A program made the position numbers and the translations under genes. This document shows positions 33,128 to 45,630 of a stretch of DNA of 64,000 bases, in pieces; the first letter of the stretch is position 1; every line of letters begins with the position of its first letter. The DNA is from Sophora flavescens. Taxonomy: Eukaryota; Streptophyta; Magnoliopsida; Fabales; Fabaceae. Under the pieces are notes generated by a model. It was given only the letters and a program-made list of their open reading frames with translations, was not told where the DNA came from and ran no database searches. The DNA lies in contig CM061063.1 in the NCBI GenBank assembly GCA_030762895.1, positions 77,745,836 to 77,809,835 on the forward strand, read 5' to 3'.

Positions 33128-33327
33128 GATTACATGTTCCTCTTCCTAAAATTCTAAATGCTTTCTTTTCTTGTCGACATAACACTTTTTATCTATTCTG
33201 CGCAATACGCATCTTTCCCTCAATTATTAATCTTAATTGCAATCTCTTTGATTAAATCTGATCTTAACAATATCTTCTCACCTACTTCGCACTATCATAA
33301 AAGGGGATCTACATTCCTAATCACATC

Positions 33328-33381
<54 letters not shown>

Positions 33382-34165
33382 GTATAGTCATTAAATATTC
33401 CATCAGATAATAAATGTACAATTCATGGCCCCTTAACTTTAAAAAAAATTATTTTTTTTAAAGAAAAAAAAATATTTTTAAAATGAAGTCAATAATAACA
33501 TTTATATAATAAAATCATGCACTTAAACATTTGTTTCTATCCATCCGCCTATAGTTAGAACACCTTCACTTACATTTCATCTTTATAATCATTCTCACAA
33601 ATTAAATTTAACAAACAATCCATAAAAGAAATTGATGTAATATTTTATATCATCCACACGTAGACATAATATCTCTTACGAACTCTATACCAAATTTCTT
33701 ATATTCTACACAGAATTGAGGAATTTTATAAATTTTATAAATAAAGAAATGTGAAGCAGTAGCACGTTCACATACTAATTTTTAGCTATCCCAAAATGAT
33801 AATTTCAAAAGTGGAAGAAATAATTTCATTTTATGTTGATAAGAAGATATTACTAAAAAAAAATATGTGATAACAAAATGGAGAATAATGTTTAACAAAA
33901 TTACAATTAAACTGTGCAGACATTATGCAAAAACCACTGTAAAAATTAACACCACAATAGTATAAGAAACCAATTCAATCTCGATCCTTGAGTAGGCACA
34001 TACAAATAAGAAATAACATTTTTTCACTTTTTGTTAAGAAATATAAGTTTGTTAGGATTAGACATGCCATTAATCTATATGAAAAACAAATCATAGGGGA
34101 ATATCAATCGCGATTAATACTTTGTCACTTGAGAAGCAATTTGAAATTTCAAGGAAAGTGATCCT
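33128..34165. other. AT-rich filler replacing the integrase core in element A
   Basis: About 1 kb of AT-rich non-coding DNA between the integrase zinc-binding relic and the C-terminal region, including a (TA)n run at 33331-33374. The same filler, in the same place, is in element B (about 61450-62520), with CATGCCATTAATCTATATGA-type words shared. Confidence 0.75.
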
Positions 34166-34758
34166 CTAAAAATTATATAACAAAATTACAACATTATAAT
34201 AAAATTTGAACAAATATATAAGATTCTTTAATCTCACTTCCATTTTTATTCCCGTCCAATAATACTTCTTTAAATCTTGATGCTTCTTGGTTATTCCTAG
34301 ACACATAGTTAACGTTCTTTTATGTGTCTCTTCTAACATTTTTTTCCCTCTAAGGCTCCCCTCCTTAGGGACAATGATCCTATTCTTAAACAACACTACA
34401 CCATTATTATATAACACATAATTCTCTTGATCCAAAAGAGATTTCAAATCCTAGTTTAAAAACTACACTCGCTTAATCTATTTTCTAAGGTCACTACAAA
34501 TTTTCAACCTATTCAATTCCAAGTTTTAAGCCTTAAAAAGATATCCAAATTCATGTCTCTAGACTCTTCTATTAGGTTCATCTCTTGCAACTTCAAGTTA
34601 GACTTGTGCGGAAAGTTCCTACTCCGAGTATCGACCACTGCATTAGCCTTTCCCGGACTATACTTCAACTCAAAATTATAGTTCCTAAGAAAATTCATCC
34701 ACTTTCTTTGTCTTATATTTAACTCTCCATCTATGTTTCTGTTTCTATCTCTTAACAA
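34166..34758 (-). pseudogene. Element A RNase H end and integrase zinc-binding relic
   Basis: 34758-34513 reads LNIRQRKWMNFLRNYNFELK and YSPGKANAVVDTRSRNF, the end of the Gypsy RNase H/connection region, then KLQEMNLIEESRDMNL. After a break, 34447-34166 reads VVLFKNRIIVPKEGSLRGKK and MLEETHKRTLTMCLGITKKH followed by QDLKKYYWTG, the HHCC start of integrase with the Cys pair lost. Reverse transcriptase upstream (about 34800-35170, minus) is too decayed to translate, although loose similarity to the RT thumb is visible. Confidence 0.75.
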
Positions 34759-35572
34759 CTGTTTAAGGCTCTACTGATCATTAAAAACTTCAAGTTGTAT
34801 CCTATACAAGATATTTTCCCTTCCTAATCAGCTTGGTGAGAGGTAAGGCTAGTCTAGAGAACCTGTTTATAACTTCCTATAATACTTCTCCAATTTTAGC
34901 AAACTTCTCACACTTGTCATTGTCTTAGGCTTCTCTCACCCTATCCCTGCATCTACTTTACTAGAATCAACCACTACTCTACTCCATTGATCTAAGCTCA
35001 TCTATCCTAGGTAAAAGATACCTATCCATAATAGTTACTTTGTTCAATTGCATATTGCCCACATATAACCTCATACTCCAATAAATTTTTTTCCACTAAA
35101 ATCACTCAAAAGTTATTACAAAATCAAGCATATTTCTTACCATTGACTAAAGTGGAATTTGACTCATACTATAATTTAAAAAAAATTAATTAGGATCCGA
35201 TAAAAATCACTACAGAGTGAAGCTGTGCGTCAGTATACATGAGCAAATTGTGATTCAAAATAAGTCTAATTTGAATTTGGCAAAGTGAAACTAATTCAAA
35301 TGTTAGTGACTTGACAAAGTGAAACAATGCTTCCAAATATGAAATAGAAAAATCAATTCAAGTGAGATTTGCGATTTTGCCATTAAACAAAAAGAAAAAG
35401 TTAATTCAAGTAGCGTAAACACAAATGAGATAGGACTGCACATTTTGTACGAAAATAAAACTAAGGAGCTACATATACACCACAACAAAAGAAACAAAAC
35501 CACAATTAAAAGAATCTTAAAAAAATTATCAAATTAATTCATCAAATAACATTAAAACATTTTAAGAATCCT
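34759..35572. other. Decayed pol remnant left of CACTA-1
   Basis: Presumed reverse transcriptase/RNase H relic of element A, with no readable domain. The ORF at 35303-35503 (minus) is Phe/Leu-rich and not supported. Confidence 0.35.
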
Positions 35573-35589
35573 CACTACAAAAAAAAACC

Positions 35590-35870
35590 TATTTAGCGAC
35601 CGAATATTTCGGTCGCTAAACAGGATAATTCGGTTGCTAAATTGTATAGCGACCGAATCAGCGACCGAATTAAGGGGGTAGCAGAAACCCTGGTCGCTAA
35701 ATGTTTAGCGACCAAACTTATATTTCGGTCGCAAATCTGCGACCGATATTTCGGTTGCAAAAGTATATATTTCGGTCGCCGTATAGTTGGTCGCATACCC
35801 AGCTCGCCTAATTTGGTGATCGATATTCGGTCGCTATTTCGGTCGCAAAATTTTGATTTTTTTTTTCCTG
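35590..35870. repeat. CACTA-1 left subterminal repeats
   Basis: At least ten copies of TTCGGTCGC, TTTAGCGACC or their complements in both orientations, many in palindromic pairs such as GCGACCGAATATTTCGGTCGC. Confidence 0.9.
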
Positions 35871-36159
35871 TAACGATCCTGCCGACCAAATATAGTTTTT
35901 CAACTATTACCCCATTGATTTTTAATTTCTGATATAAACAAAATACACCAATATTTTTTTTAAATAAATAGAAAACATAAATATGATGTACTAACGATCC
36001 AAAACACCACAGTCAATATGATCAAGAAAACATATACATTAATTAACGCAAGTTTAATAATGGTTTATAAAAAAAAGTTTAACAAGTATTAATTAACGAT
36101 CAAAACATAAAAATACACCACAGTCAATAAGTACTAATCAAAATATCAAAACTCATCAA

Positions 36160-36546
36160 TCTTCCAAAGGGATGAACATGTAGAAACGAGAACCCCCAAG
36201 GTACTTAAACTTTGCCAATGCACCAGTGGACAACAAATACAACTCCCTGATACCATTTGTATACATTTGCAAAATATGGGCGATCCTCATGGATTACTAT
36301 ATTCCCATTGAACAGATTTCCGCTTTTGTCTTCAATAGTCACAACACGCGGTATTTGTTGTCCCCAACGACGGTAGAATGATCGCGGGATTGAAATCAAA
36401 TCCTGCAAATACTCAAGAACAATTTAATAAATGATTAGTTTATGCCTTAACCATCATTACGTGAATCCGATCGTTATTCTTAAGTTGATGAGATACTGTA
36501 CCTGGTCTATATGGATGGCTGTCTCAAAACATTTAGTCGGGTCCAT
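36160..36546 (-). pseudogene. B3-like DNA-binding domain gene fragment in CACTA-1
   Basis: Minus strand: a first exon reads MDPTKCFETAIHIDQ and ends at a GT donor (about 36503). After an AG acceptor near 36405 the second exon reads DLISIPRSFYRRWGQQIPRV, VTIEDKSGNLFNGNIVIHED and RPYFAN. A frame change then gives ALAKFKYLGGSRFYMFIPLE and a stop at about 36160. The pattern (IPxxF, a short V-x-l-x-D strand, then l-x-F-x-Y-l-G and F-x-v-x-I) is that of REM-type B3 DNA-binding domains. At about 100 residues it is a single, frame-damaged domain. It could be a captured fragment or a relic of an element gene. Confidence 0.5.
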
Positions 36547-38820
36547 TTTCTGATAAAACGATAAGGAAAACAAGTCATATATCTAAACTTCATCAAGTGA
36601 TAATAAGAAAAGATGGAAAGATCCATGTAGCATACTATCATGTTAAAATAGAACAAAGAAATGCAACTTCACATGCAACTTTACATATTAGCAAACATAG
36701 TAGTTTTCGGGAAGCGAGATGCTTTTACGTCGTTTTGAAGGATGGTCATAGAGAGGACTTTTCCTCCTAGGAAGTGCCTAGATAACCTAGTAAGGATGGT
36801 CATCAACAACTATTTCTGGAAAGCTCCATTTCCTAATAAAACAAATGAGTAAAAAACCAGAGTTGTTTTCATAATATTGTGTACAAAGCTTCTTTCTAAT
36901 GTGAATAATGTTTTAATGATGACGGCACGTCATGCATGTGCCTGGCAAACTGTGCCTAGCCCTTCATTTTATCTAACCCTATACTTAATCCTTCATTATC
37001 TAAGAGACTCGCTTTTGTTGGCTTCAAGAAGAGACTTTCTAATTAAGCTCATGGACTTTAAATTAGTAAATGAATATTAACAACAACAAAGTCATGCCAT
37101 TTACGAACTAATAACACTTTATCAATTCATTCCAATGCTTATAATGTAAATATATACAAATATGATTCCATAATCATTTCCAAACAAGTTATCAATAAAT
37201 ACATATCAAATTATTCTAATTACATTGATTCATTGTTATTGAAAGATTTTTATTTTAAAGAGAATAAACTATTCTTCATAGCAATCCAAATGTATGAACA
37301 TGCTCAGATATAAGTACCAGCCTTCAATAAATTTACATCATCAAACAGAAAAGAGATAAGTAGAATTACCAAATGAATCCGATTCAAAATGAGTGAAAAG
37401 CTCTCTTGGAATTACAGGCTACAATAATGTTTTTAGATCATTTCATACTCCAACAAAGAATATTTTTTTGTTTACAAAGAAGTGAACAAGAACTTGAAAT
37501 CCCTAAAACCCTCTTTTGAAATTTTTGAAACAGATTCGGACAAGAACCAACAAATTCATGGATTCCAAACGAATCAAAATACAATACAATCAGGAATGCA
37601 TACACGTACAATACGATATGAAATTATTCAAGTAAACAGCTGCATCACAGAGGCTATAGATCATACTATTGTGAGATATTCAAAGACATAAATTCAGCCA
37701 AGATATGGAAAGATAAACAGATTGTGGTCGATGCAGTCCGCAATCACGGTCCGATGCGGTTTCAGTGGCCACCGCAACCGAGATGTTGCGGTCGCATCAC
37801 GTGATGCAGTCCACAATTTAAAACCTTGATCTTCACACTCATTCTCACTCTACCAATTTCCCAATACAAATATTAAAATTTATAAATCACAAAACTTTAC
37901 TTGACAAATCCAACAAAAAAAAAACGTAATTGGCAAAGTAGCCACACTTACTCTCCTGTCAAAACTCTTTGCTCTCCCTGTAATTTTACCTTCTCTTAAG
38001 CAACCCGTATCATATTCTTAATTTTCTAGTTCAAACAAATCTCTCATATCTCATATCAAAACATATCTTCCACAAATCTCAGTATTAAATATAAGATATG
38101 AATCTATTAACAAGATTAATTACAAATTAATGTCTGTAATATCAGTCTCAATCTCTTTTATCCACAATTTCTTGCCATTATCTCTACATCTCTACAACAC
38201 ATCTCAATTAATGTCACCCCTTCATATACCTTTACCAATTCCCCCAAACAAGTATTTATAACCCATAAGAATTAAACTTGACAAGTAACCACTAACCACC
38301 ATAATTTTTTTTTATAAACAAGCAAGTCGTGTAAATAAGAGTACAAGAAGTGTTCTAATAACCCGATACATCATTACACTTAACGGTCCATTCTATAATC
38401 AACATAAAATGGATTAAAACCAAAACCTGATTGCACTCAAAGCAAAACTAATTGCTCTCCACACAATTAATCTTACTTTCTACAAGCAATCTTTATCATA
38501 TACTTGGTTTCTTATTTTAAACAAATCTCACATCTCATATAATGACATCTATTATATGTATCTTAATATTCATTACATGATATAAATATATGAATGAAAA
38601 TTGAAAACCACAGTAATTTTTAAATAGGAATTTACATCAAGATTAATCACAACTTACATTAGAAACAATGGTAAGGTGTTCTACTCAATCACAGTCACCT
38701 ATATCACAACTCACAACTCACATGAAATACACAAGTAGCTCTTCTCAGTAGTAACCAATAAAGCAAGCAATGAAACAATGAAGCAAAATAAAAAATGATA
38801 CATAGAGAGTCCATGCATGG
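36547..38820. other. CACTA-1 interior, non-coding
   Basis: AT-rich. ORFs at 36877-37080 and 37482-37691 have no recognisable domain. A short GC-rich stretch (about 37720-37815) carries CGATGCGGT/GTTGCGGTCGC words. No transposase seen. Confidence 0.5.
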
Positions 38821-39194
38821 TTACCTCAAGGCAGAGCAGGGAATGCACAAAATGAGGAGAGAAGAGGGTAGGAGGAGCTCTGCGCGTGCGTGGTGACCGG
38901 AGAGCTGCGTATGGCGGCCTGAAACAGAGGGGACGGAGTATGGCGCCTGAAACAGGGGGGGATTAAAAACAGAGCAGGAAGAGGGGAAAGGAAGAGGGGA
39001 GAGGAAGAGGGAAGAGATGGAAGAAGAGGAGGAGGAGGACGGAGGCTTACCGGAGACGGCGGTGGTGGCGGTACCCACTGCACGGTGGTGGCGGCCTGAA
39101 CGCGAGGGAGAAGATCGAAGATGGGTGAGGGAGGAAGGAAGAGAAGGCAGAAATGAGGAAGAAGGGAAAGATTTCACGATTTTATGGATTTATA

Positions 39195-39705
39195 ATTTGG
39201 CGACCGAAATAATCGGTCGCCAATCACTTAAATAAAAAATGGTCGCTAAATTCGGTCGCGGGATGAGTTAATTTGAATTTTTAATTCATAAATTTAGCGA
39301 CGGAGTATTCAATCGGTTGCTAACACGCGCGATTTTAATTTTTTTACGCGCCGTTTAGCGACCGAATTCAAATAGGTCGCAAATGTAAATAAAATTTAAC
39401 CGTTGCATTTAATTCGGTCGCTATTTCGGTCGCTAATAATACAAAATTTCTGACTTTCAACCGTTGCATTTAATTCGGTCGCTAATTCGGTCGCTAAGAA
39501 GGGATAAAATTACTGGCTTTTAAGTTCCTTTATTTAGCGACGGAAATAGCGACCGATAACCCTGCTACGCTCTATTTCGGTCGCAATTTCGGTCGCAGTA
39601 TTATCTCTAATCACTACTTCATGTAGATCCTACAATCGGTCGCCAGTTCGGTCGCAAAAAGCAACCGAAAAATTCGGTCACTATTTTCGATCGCTAAACA
39701 ACCTT
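39195..39705. repeat. CACTA-1 right subterminal repeats
   Basis: About 20 GCGACCGAA / TTCGGTCGC motifs. A 60-bp unit, ACCGTTGCATTTAATTCGGTC, occurs at 39402 and 39462. Confidence 0.9.
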
Positions 39706-39720
39706 TTTTTTGTAGTGCCC

Positions 39721-40744
39721 AAATCAATAATCAAGAATCTCAAAACCTCGATTCTTCATATTAGACAAATATACATGTGAAAACCTCAATTTCCACATTA
39801 AAAAAAATCAAAACAAATTAAGAGATCACATCCTTCAATAATTCATTCCATTAAGGTTTTAAGAAAGTGTTTTACTCACATGCTATGAGCATTACTGTCA
39901 CGTCACTATAAATTCCCACCTTACCAGAAAACTGGAGTATGTATCGATCCTTGAGTTCCCTCAACTAAGCACTTATTAGAAGAGACAACCAATACAATAA
40001 GGGTTGACACCGAAGAAAAATCGATAGACATTGGTTGTGAAGAGATATCAAAAATAAAAATAGTTCTATTAGAGTACTTTATGACAACGAGTCTAAAGAC
40101 AATCACTCCTTACCAAGAATAGCATCTAACCCAAACATAGATAACAAATAAGATCGAAGGCATAAGGCACATCCCGATGCACAAGAAAACAATTTAAACA
40201 AGAACTGGAAGAAATAAGATTATCCCCCATAGAAGTAGAAACACTTGGATCAAAGGACAAAAGAAAGATAGGTAACTCCAAATTTCACACATGAAGGATA
40301 TATAAAAGAATGTGTTGCTCCTGAATCAACAATAGAGTAACTTTTCTCCTGTACGAGTCGAAGAAATTCAGTCTCCTTCGAATCTAAGCTGCCTCGGAAT
40401 GATGGCGGGTTGTTCTTCTTGAATTCGGAAAGTCACACATGCTAAGGGTCCTAGGTTGCCACTACCCCATTAGTGATTGGCCTCCATTCTCATTCCGTTG
40501 ACAGAGAATCCCCGCCTGCGCTTGCATAACTCTAGTTATACAATCCAAAGCAGGTGCAAGTGCAACGTTCGTCCCTCGCCTATTAATCGCCATAAATCTG
40601 CTCACTACCAATGAAATACTGGGTTGATCAGGTCCAATATCCCAAAGAATAGCATGCAGCATTTATAACTCTAACAAGCATCCTATGCGCCCAAGTTTTG
40701 TTTTATAAAAGTCCCAATGCCACAGTCCAATTTAGAATCGAACT
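39721..40744 (-). pseudogene. Element A gag start and protease remnant
   Basis: After the primer-binding site the minus strand reads INRRGTNVALAPALDCITRV with MQAQAGILCQRNENGG, a Tekay-like gag start. It then skips to a decayed protease, with a DSGA-like site and SFIHP-type words. A DSGAALS counterpart is clearer in element B near 60810. Most of gag, including the CCHC knuckle, is missing, and stops are frequent. The ORF at 40106-39921 is part of this relic. Confidence 0.6.
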
Positions 40745-40756
40745 GCTCTGATACCA
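40745..40756 (-). other. Element A primer-binding site
   Basis: Minus strand TGGTATCAGAGC, complementary to the 3' end of initiator tRNA-Met, a few bases inside the 5' LTR end. Confidence 0.9.
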
Positions 40757-40760
40757 AAAA

Positions 40761-42924
40761 TGTAACGTCCTTCGTTACATTAGTAACCCAAATTAATTTC
40801 AATAAAAATCCTTCAAAACATTTAATTAAAAAACACAAGTCATAAAATTTTTCTCAAATAACTAAGTATGAAAATACCTCGTATTAAATAAAATAATAGT
40901 ATTTACAAAGTATTGAAAAATATTATTAAATCCAATCATTTGAATAAAAACTAAAAGCCTTAAAACCGGGTGTCTAATTACAATAAGAGAAAATAATATG
41001 TAAATCAAAGAACGTCGTCCGCATAATACTCCAAATCATACTACATTACTAACCAACTAGCTAATCAAAGATAGCTCTTCAGATCTCTGGATCCTCAACA
41101 GCGATGTCCTCAGGCTCTGAAAACAAAACTTATAATGAGATATAAAATCCTAGTGCACAACAATACATTTATAAAATGTTTCGAAAATAATGTTGTTCTC
41201 AGCCGGTGCAGTAACCGGAAAAACTATCTATGCTATCCACTAATTTCCCAAAATAATATATAAAGAAATACTTTTAATAACAACAAAAATTTCATCAAGT
41301 CAAATGCATATAGCATAAGATCAACTCGTCTCAATACATCACATTCCACATACCAAGTAAATTCTAAATTAATCCAAGTGGCTCGAAGGCCTCATAACAA
41401 ATCTGGTCTCTTGCCAGTATGCCATAAATCTCACACATCACATGACAATGGCGTCCCATTGCCCACCCCTACTCATGAGGAATGTTTCGATGTCACCCTC
41501 CTGTCTGGGACATTTCTATTTCGATACCTCCCATGTGCACATGACGGTATTTCTCCCTTTTCGACACCCCAACGTGAGGCGGTGTTACTTTCGATACCCC
41601 TTTTTAGGCGGTAATGCTCTTTTTCGACATCCCAATTATATGGGGATGTTACTTTCGATACCCCATTACGGTGGTATTACTTTTCGATACCCCTATCATA
41701 GGTGGTATTGCGGTAAACATCATACAACATATTATAGCTCAAATATGTCATGTCTCATGCATGTAACAAACTATTTCCCTCAATTTTAAACATATAAACT
41801 TCCACCAACAACAAACAATCATGAATATCACAACACATCATACATGAATAAGCACGTTACGACATCAATTGATCAATCAATTCCCCTTTTAAACAAAACC
41901 CCAATTTTAGAATTTAGGTTACTAACAATATGCATCAAGTCAATTAAAGACTCCCAAAACCACTTGGTAATCCCTTATCAACAAAAACAATCATATATAC
42001 CATGGAAAGGGTTCATAAAAAGTATTGTTACTCACCTCTTGAAGACCTCCAAATAGCTCTAAGCGTTTTCTACTGCAAATCCTAACGTTTGCCAAGAGTT
42101 ATCATCATCTTCCTCTTCCTAGACTCCCTCTTCCACAACTATCTCTTCTTAATCCTTGAATTTCTTCTCTTCTTAGCCGTTTCTGAGTTTCTAGGTGTAA
42201 TTAGGGTTCAAAAACGCACCCTAAGAGTGTTAAGATTCTATTTATAGAGCCCTCAATAGCCCAAAACGTGTAAAAACGTGCTAAGTCTGCTTACTCTACA
42301 TATGATGTTGTATTTCGCACATATCTTGAGTTATAGACATTCAAAAATTATAAATTTTATATTGTTGGAAATATAAAAGAATTGTCTACAGCTTTTATGA
42401 AGACCACAAAATATGAAACTGACGTTTAGATAGTCAAAACGTGGATAGAATTTAAAAAAAACGGTTCTGGTGCTGAAACATGAATAGTGTGTACGAATTT
42501 GGTCATAACTTGAGCTACAAGAATCCAATTTGGACGAATTTGTTGTCTATGGAAAGCTAAGAGACAGGGCTATATTTTTTATGCAGATCTCGAATTCAAA
42601 CAAGTTCTCTTTGGTTATGAAATATCCGTCTAAAGTTAGGTATCTAGTCATATTATGCGAAATTGGGCTTAAAACACTCAAACTATCTATTTATAATGGG
42701 TAACACAGCATGTGCATTAATATGCTTATGTTTCCTATCATTATTGCCGCAATAATTTAATCCAGTGTAGGTTCTTATCCTTATTTTTATTTTATTTTTT
42801 TAAAATCAATTTTACATTATTGTGGAACCCACTGGATTTTTATTGTAAAGAAAACAATTATAATAAACTCTTATACTACCTTTTTTTATTAAAATAATTA
42901 TATTTGAATTTTTAGGATGTTACA
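40761..42924 (-). repeat. Element A 5' LTR
   Basis: 2,164 bp, the partner of 30462-32628. A TATA-like CTATTTATAG (minus CTATAAATAG) lies near 42239, and a splice-donor-like AAGAG/GTGAGTAAC at about 42033-42043 on the minus strand. The minisatellite is at 41480-41712. Confidence 0.94.
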
Positions 42925-44603
42925 TGAGATACTAGAAGCATTTTTTTTAAAAAAAAACATAGAAGATGAAATAAATATGGAAGAGAAAATGTAGGACCAC
43001 TGAAATTATAATGTGTTGGCATATTTTTATTGGTTGTGTCTAAAACTGACTTGTTGGGTTTGTGTCCATACAAGTCTTTCTCTACAAAAGCCTCCTAAAG
43101 CTTGTTGTTTCACATGGGTCCCTCGTTCGCCATCCTACTCCATTTAATTATCCAATATCCATTTTTGCCTACAACATGACCATCTCCTGTTAGTGCCTTC
43201 AGTGCCATTTGCATGGCTGAATCCAGAGTCAATAATTTAAGAGTTTCATTTTTTTACTTTAGACATCCAATAATATCTTGACTAATCAATATCGTTGTTA
43301 TTTTTCTTTCTCAGTTATCATAATAAAAATGCACACATTATATTTATGTTATAAGTGCATTCTACTTTTTTTTGTGCTCACAGTACATACTATTTTAATC
43401 CATAATTTAATAGTATTATCTTTAATATATTGATGACAGCTGTATTTATTTTATTGTATACCTAATCTAATACTAAGTACTGCTGTGAGCATGTGATGTA
43501 CTTGCTCATGATACATAAATGGCTAACTATAATTTCCATTTTCTATCCAACTTCCGGTTCTCATAAATAATAAATTCATAAATTAGTTAATGCAAGACAG
43601 CAGGAGTATGGTGGTGACATGATAAGGGTGAAGTTACTAAAATACTAATTTTAGGTCCATTAGTAAAATATTATTTACTTTTCATTCTTACAAAGCAAAA
43701 AAGGTCACACATGCTCACAAAAAGACCTCACTCACCTAAAGCACGACCTAATTCAGGTACAATCTCTCATTTAAAATAAAAAAATTTCACACATAAATTG
43801 TTTTAAATCTCACTCGCTTTTGAGCCGGTCATGCTCATTACTAAATCATTTTATGTGCAGTAAAAATAAAACATAAGGAATAATGAGAAAGAGATTTTTT
43901 TTTGGTGATAATAATGAGAGAGATATCAAAGGCAGTGCTTTTTTGCCGCTTGTTTTTGAAGCACAAGATGGAAAAATCAAAGGTTTGAGCAAACAACACA
44001 TTGCCCGGTTTCCCACGTTATATGTAGGATCAAGCAGAGAACATCATAACTATTTTAACAGCCATTGCTGGCCAAGTTCAATACTGACAAGTAGCATCAT
44101 TCCACGTGTCACACAGTTGAAAGTGCAAGAGGGGAGGATGTCGAAGGAGGAGAAAATGCATGGGAAAAACCAGTAACAATTGAGGTTAAAAAGCTTGCTT
44201 TGTATTTGATGATGATACTTTAAAAGTGAGTTTAGAAGAAATTTGCCCTAAACCCTAAATATAAAGAAATTTTGTTCTCACATGCCAAGAATCACAGAAA
44301 AATTTAAAAATTCTTAGTTCTATTAAAATCAATTCCCCTCAATGATCTTGTTAGAGGCAATTTTAAAAACTAGTTATTGTTTAAATGACTTTTGAGGTGT
44401 CTGAAAAAAATCTTGGGGTCTCCCAAAAGTGTTAACAAAACAGACACTAAAATCTCTAGAAAATACAAGGAACCTGTTTAAGAATAAATTTATAAAATAA
44501 GAACAATTATGTGAGAATGAAAAAAAAAAAAAACATAATGACAAAAGAAAATAGTACTGTAAAAAAGTCAAACTAAACTTTCATTTCCAATTCTTTCTCC
44601 CTC
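42925..44603. other. Spacer right of element A
   Basis: AT-rich intergenic DNA. The ORF at 43883-44176 (97 aa) shows no domain or signal I recognise and is left uncalled. Nothing else supported. Confidence 0.4.
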
Positions 44604-44620
44604 ATGCACTCCATTGTTTC

Positions 44621-44815
44621 TCAACATGAATCATGCCAACTACACTTTTCAACCCATGCCCAAACCTTTTCCAAACCCCGATACATGTCATTCAGGTCAC
44701 GAAAGAGATCCAGATACACAATGTCTATGTACGTCACGCTCTTATTAGAGAATAACGTACAACCAACCAAATGCAGCAGATATGCTCTCGATGCATATAG
44801 TCCAGGTCGTGCTCA
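44621..44815 (-). pseudogene. Plant-mobile-domain (PMD) pseudogene, 3' part
   Basis: Minus strand from the CACTA-2 edge: ARPGLYASRAYLLHLVGCTL, FSNKSVTYIDIVYLDLFRDL, then NDMYRGLEKVWAW and a stop at about 44621. RAYLLHLVGCTLF...S and VYLDLFRDL are hallmark words of the plant mobile domain. These proteins are called 'serine/threonine-phosphatase 7 long form' or MAIN-like and are related to MULE and Gypsy accessory ORFs. It continues the N-terminal part at 50036-50840, but with the reading frame displaced by one base at the CACTA-2 junction. Domain truncated after FRDL. Confidence 0.8.
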
Positions 44816-44839
44816 CACTACAACAGAAATGACTTATAA

Positions 44840-45130
44840 TAGCAGTTATTTCATAATATTTGTTATGCGGAACTGCTATTAAAAATTGTAGTACCCTTTT
44901 AATAGCGTTTCCTAAAATAAGTGCTATTAAAGAGTACACCTAAGATAGTGTTTCTAAGTGGAACCGCTATCTTTTCTAATTTGAAATAAATAAATAAATA
45001 AAATCAACTTTTAATAGCATTTGTTTTAGGAAATGCTATTAAAAGATAAACTTTAGATAGCGTTTAAAGTATAAAACTCTATCTTAGGTGAATTTTAGAT
45101 AGCGTTTAAGGTATGAAACGATATCTTAGG
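44840..45130. repeat. CACTA-2 left subterminal repeats
   Basis: AATAGC/GCTATT and TTTTAGATAGCGTTTAA words repeat, with a pair of near-identical units at 45055 and 45095. Confidence 0.8.
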
Positions 45131-45630
45131 TGAATTTTAGAACTACCCGCGCGCGCGTATACCCTAACATTCTCAATTTCTGCGTATACCCTAATGCGGA
45201 CAGAGCACCATCGTAGGGCGAGTTAATCTCAGTTCATCACTGACCTTCGTTACACGGCGAAGCTTGTTCATCACAAGGCGAAATTCCAAACTGACTTCGC
45301 AAGGCGAGACCACTCCTTATCGTCGCGTGGTGGAGCTCGTGCATCGTAGTGCGAAAGTCTGCACTATAAAAGCTTCACAAGTCCAGTTTCTTGTTCACAT
45401 CATATGCAATTCTCACCCTAAGACTCATCAGTTCAAAGTAGTGGTAACAAATCCCTCTCTTCCCTGCACTCATCCATATTGTAATGTGATTTTGTTTTGG
45501 CTGTGGGTTTTGTTATTATGTCATTTTTGCCTTAACTGTGATTCATTCGATTTGCATGTTCTTTCTTTTCAATATTACAATATTGAATGGAGTAGTATCA
45601 ACTCAATAATCGTTATTTTTTTCTGCCTAG

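Larger units (their letters stand above)
35573..39717. mobile_element. CACTA transposon 1 (non-autonomous), inside element A
   Basis: Ends CACTACAAAAAAAA and TTTTTTTTGTAGTG form the CACTA-type terminal inverted repeat. The 3-bp flanks CCT (35570-35572) and CCC (39718-39720) are near-duplicates. Subterminal arrays of GCGACCGAA / TTCGGTCGC fill about 35590-35860 and 39195-39700, the usual transposase-binding type of structure. No CACTA transposase (TnpA/TnpD or En/Spm transposase domain) is visible in its 4.1 kb, so it would depend on an autonomous relative. It carries a B3-domain gene fragment and GC-rich exon-like sequence near 38820-39180. Confidence 0.9.
30462..42924 (-). mobile_element. 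Chromovirus-like Gypsy retrotransposon 'element A' (defective)
   Basis: LTRs 30462-32628 and 40761-42924 (about 2.16 kb each) start TGTAAC and end TTACA. Flanks TGAGG (30457-30461) and TGAGA (42925-42929) are a target duplication with one change. Orientation is minus: the primer-binding site (40756-40745) lies inside the right LTR and the polypurine tract (about 32629-32650) next to the left LTR. Along the minus strand it keeps a short gag start, a decayed protease, RNase H and integrase zinc-binding scraps, then about 1 kb of AT-rich filler instead of the integrase core, then the integrase C-terminal/chromodomain region. A 4.1-kb CACTA element sits inside. The family is Tekay-like by its TGTAAC LTRs, tRNA-Met primer site and C-terminus. 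Confidence 0.92.

Noticed and set aside
38821..39177. 118-aa ORF, Ser/Pro-rich, in CACTA-1
   Set aside because: Low complexity from GAGGAGG repeats. No domain; a captured 5' exon is possible but unsupported.
43883..44176. 97-aa ORF
   Set aside because: Not recognised, AT-rich codons, no neighbours or conserved motifs.
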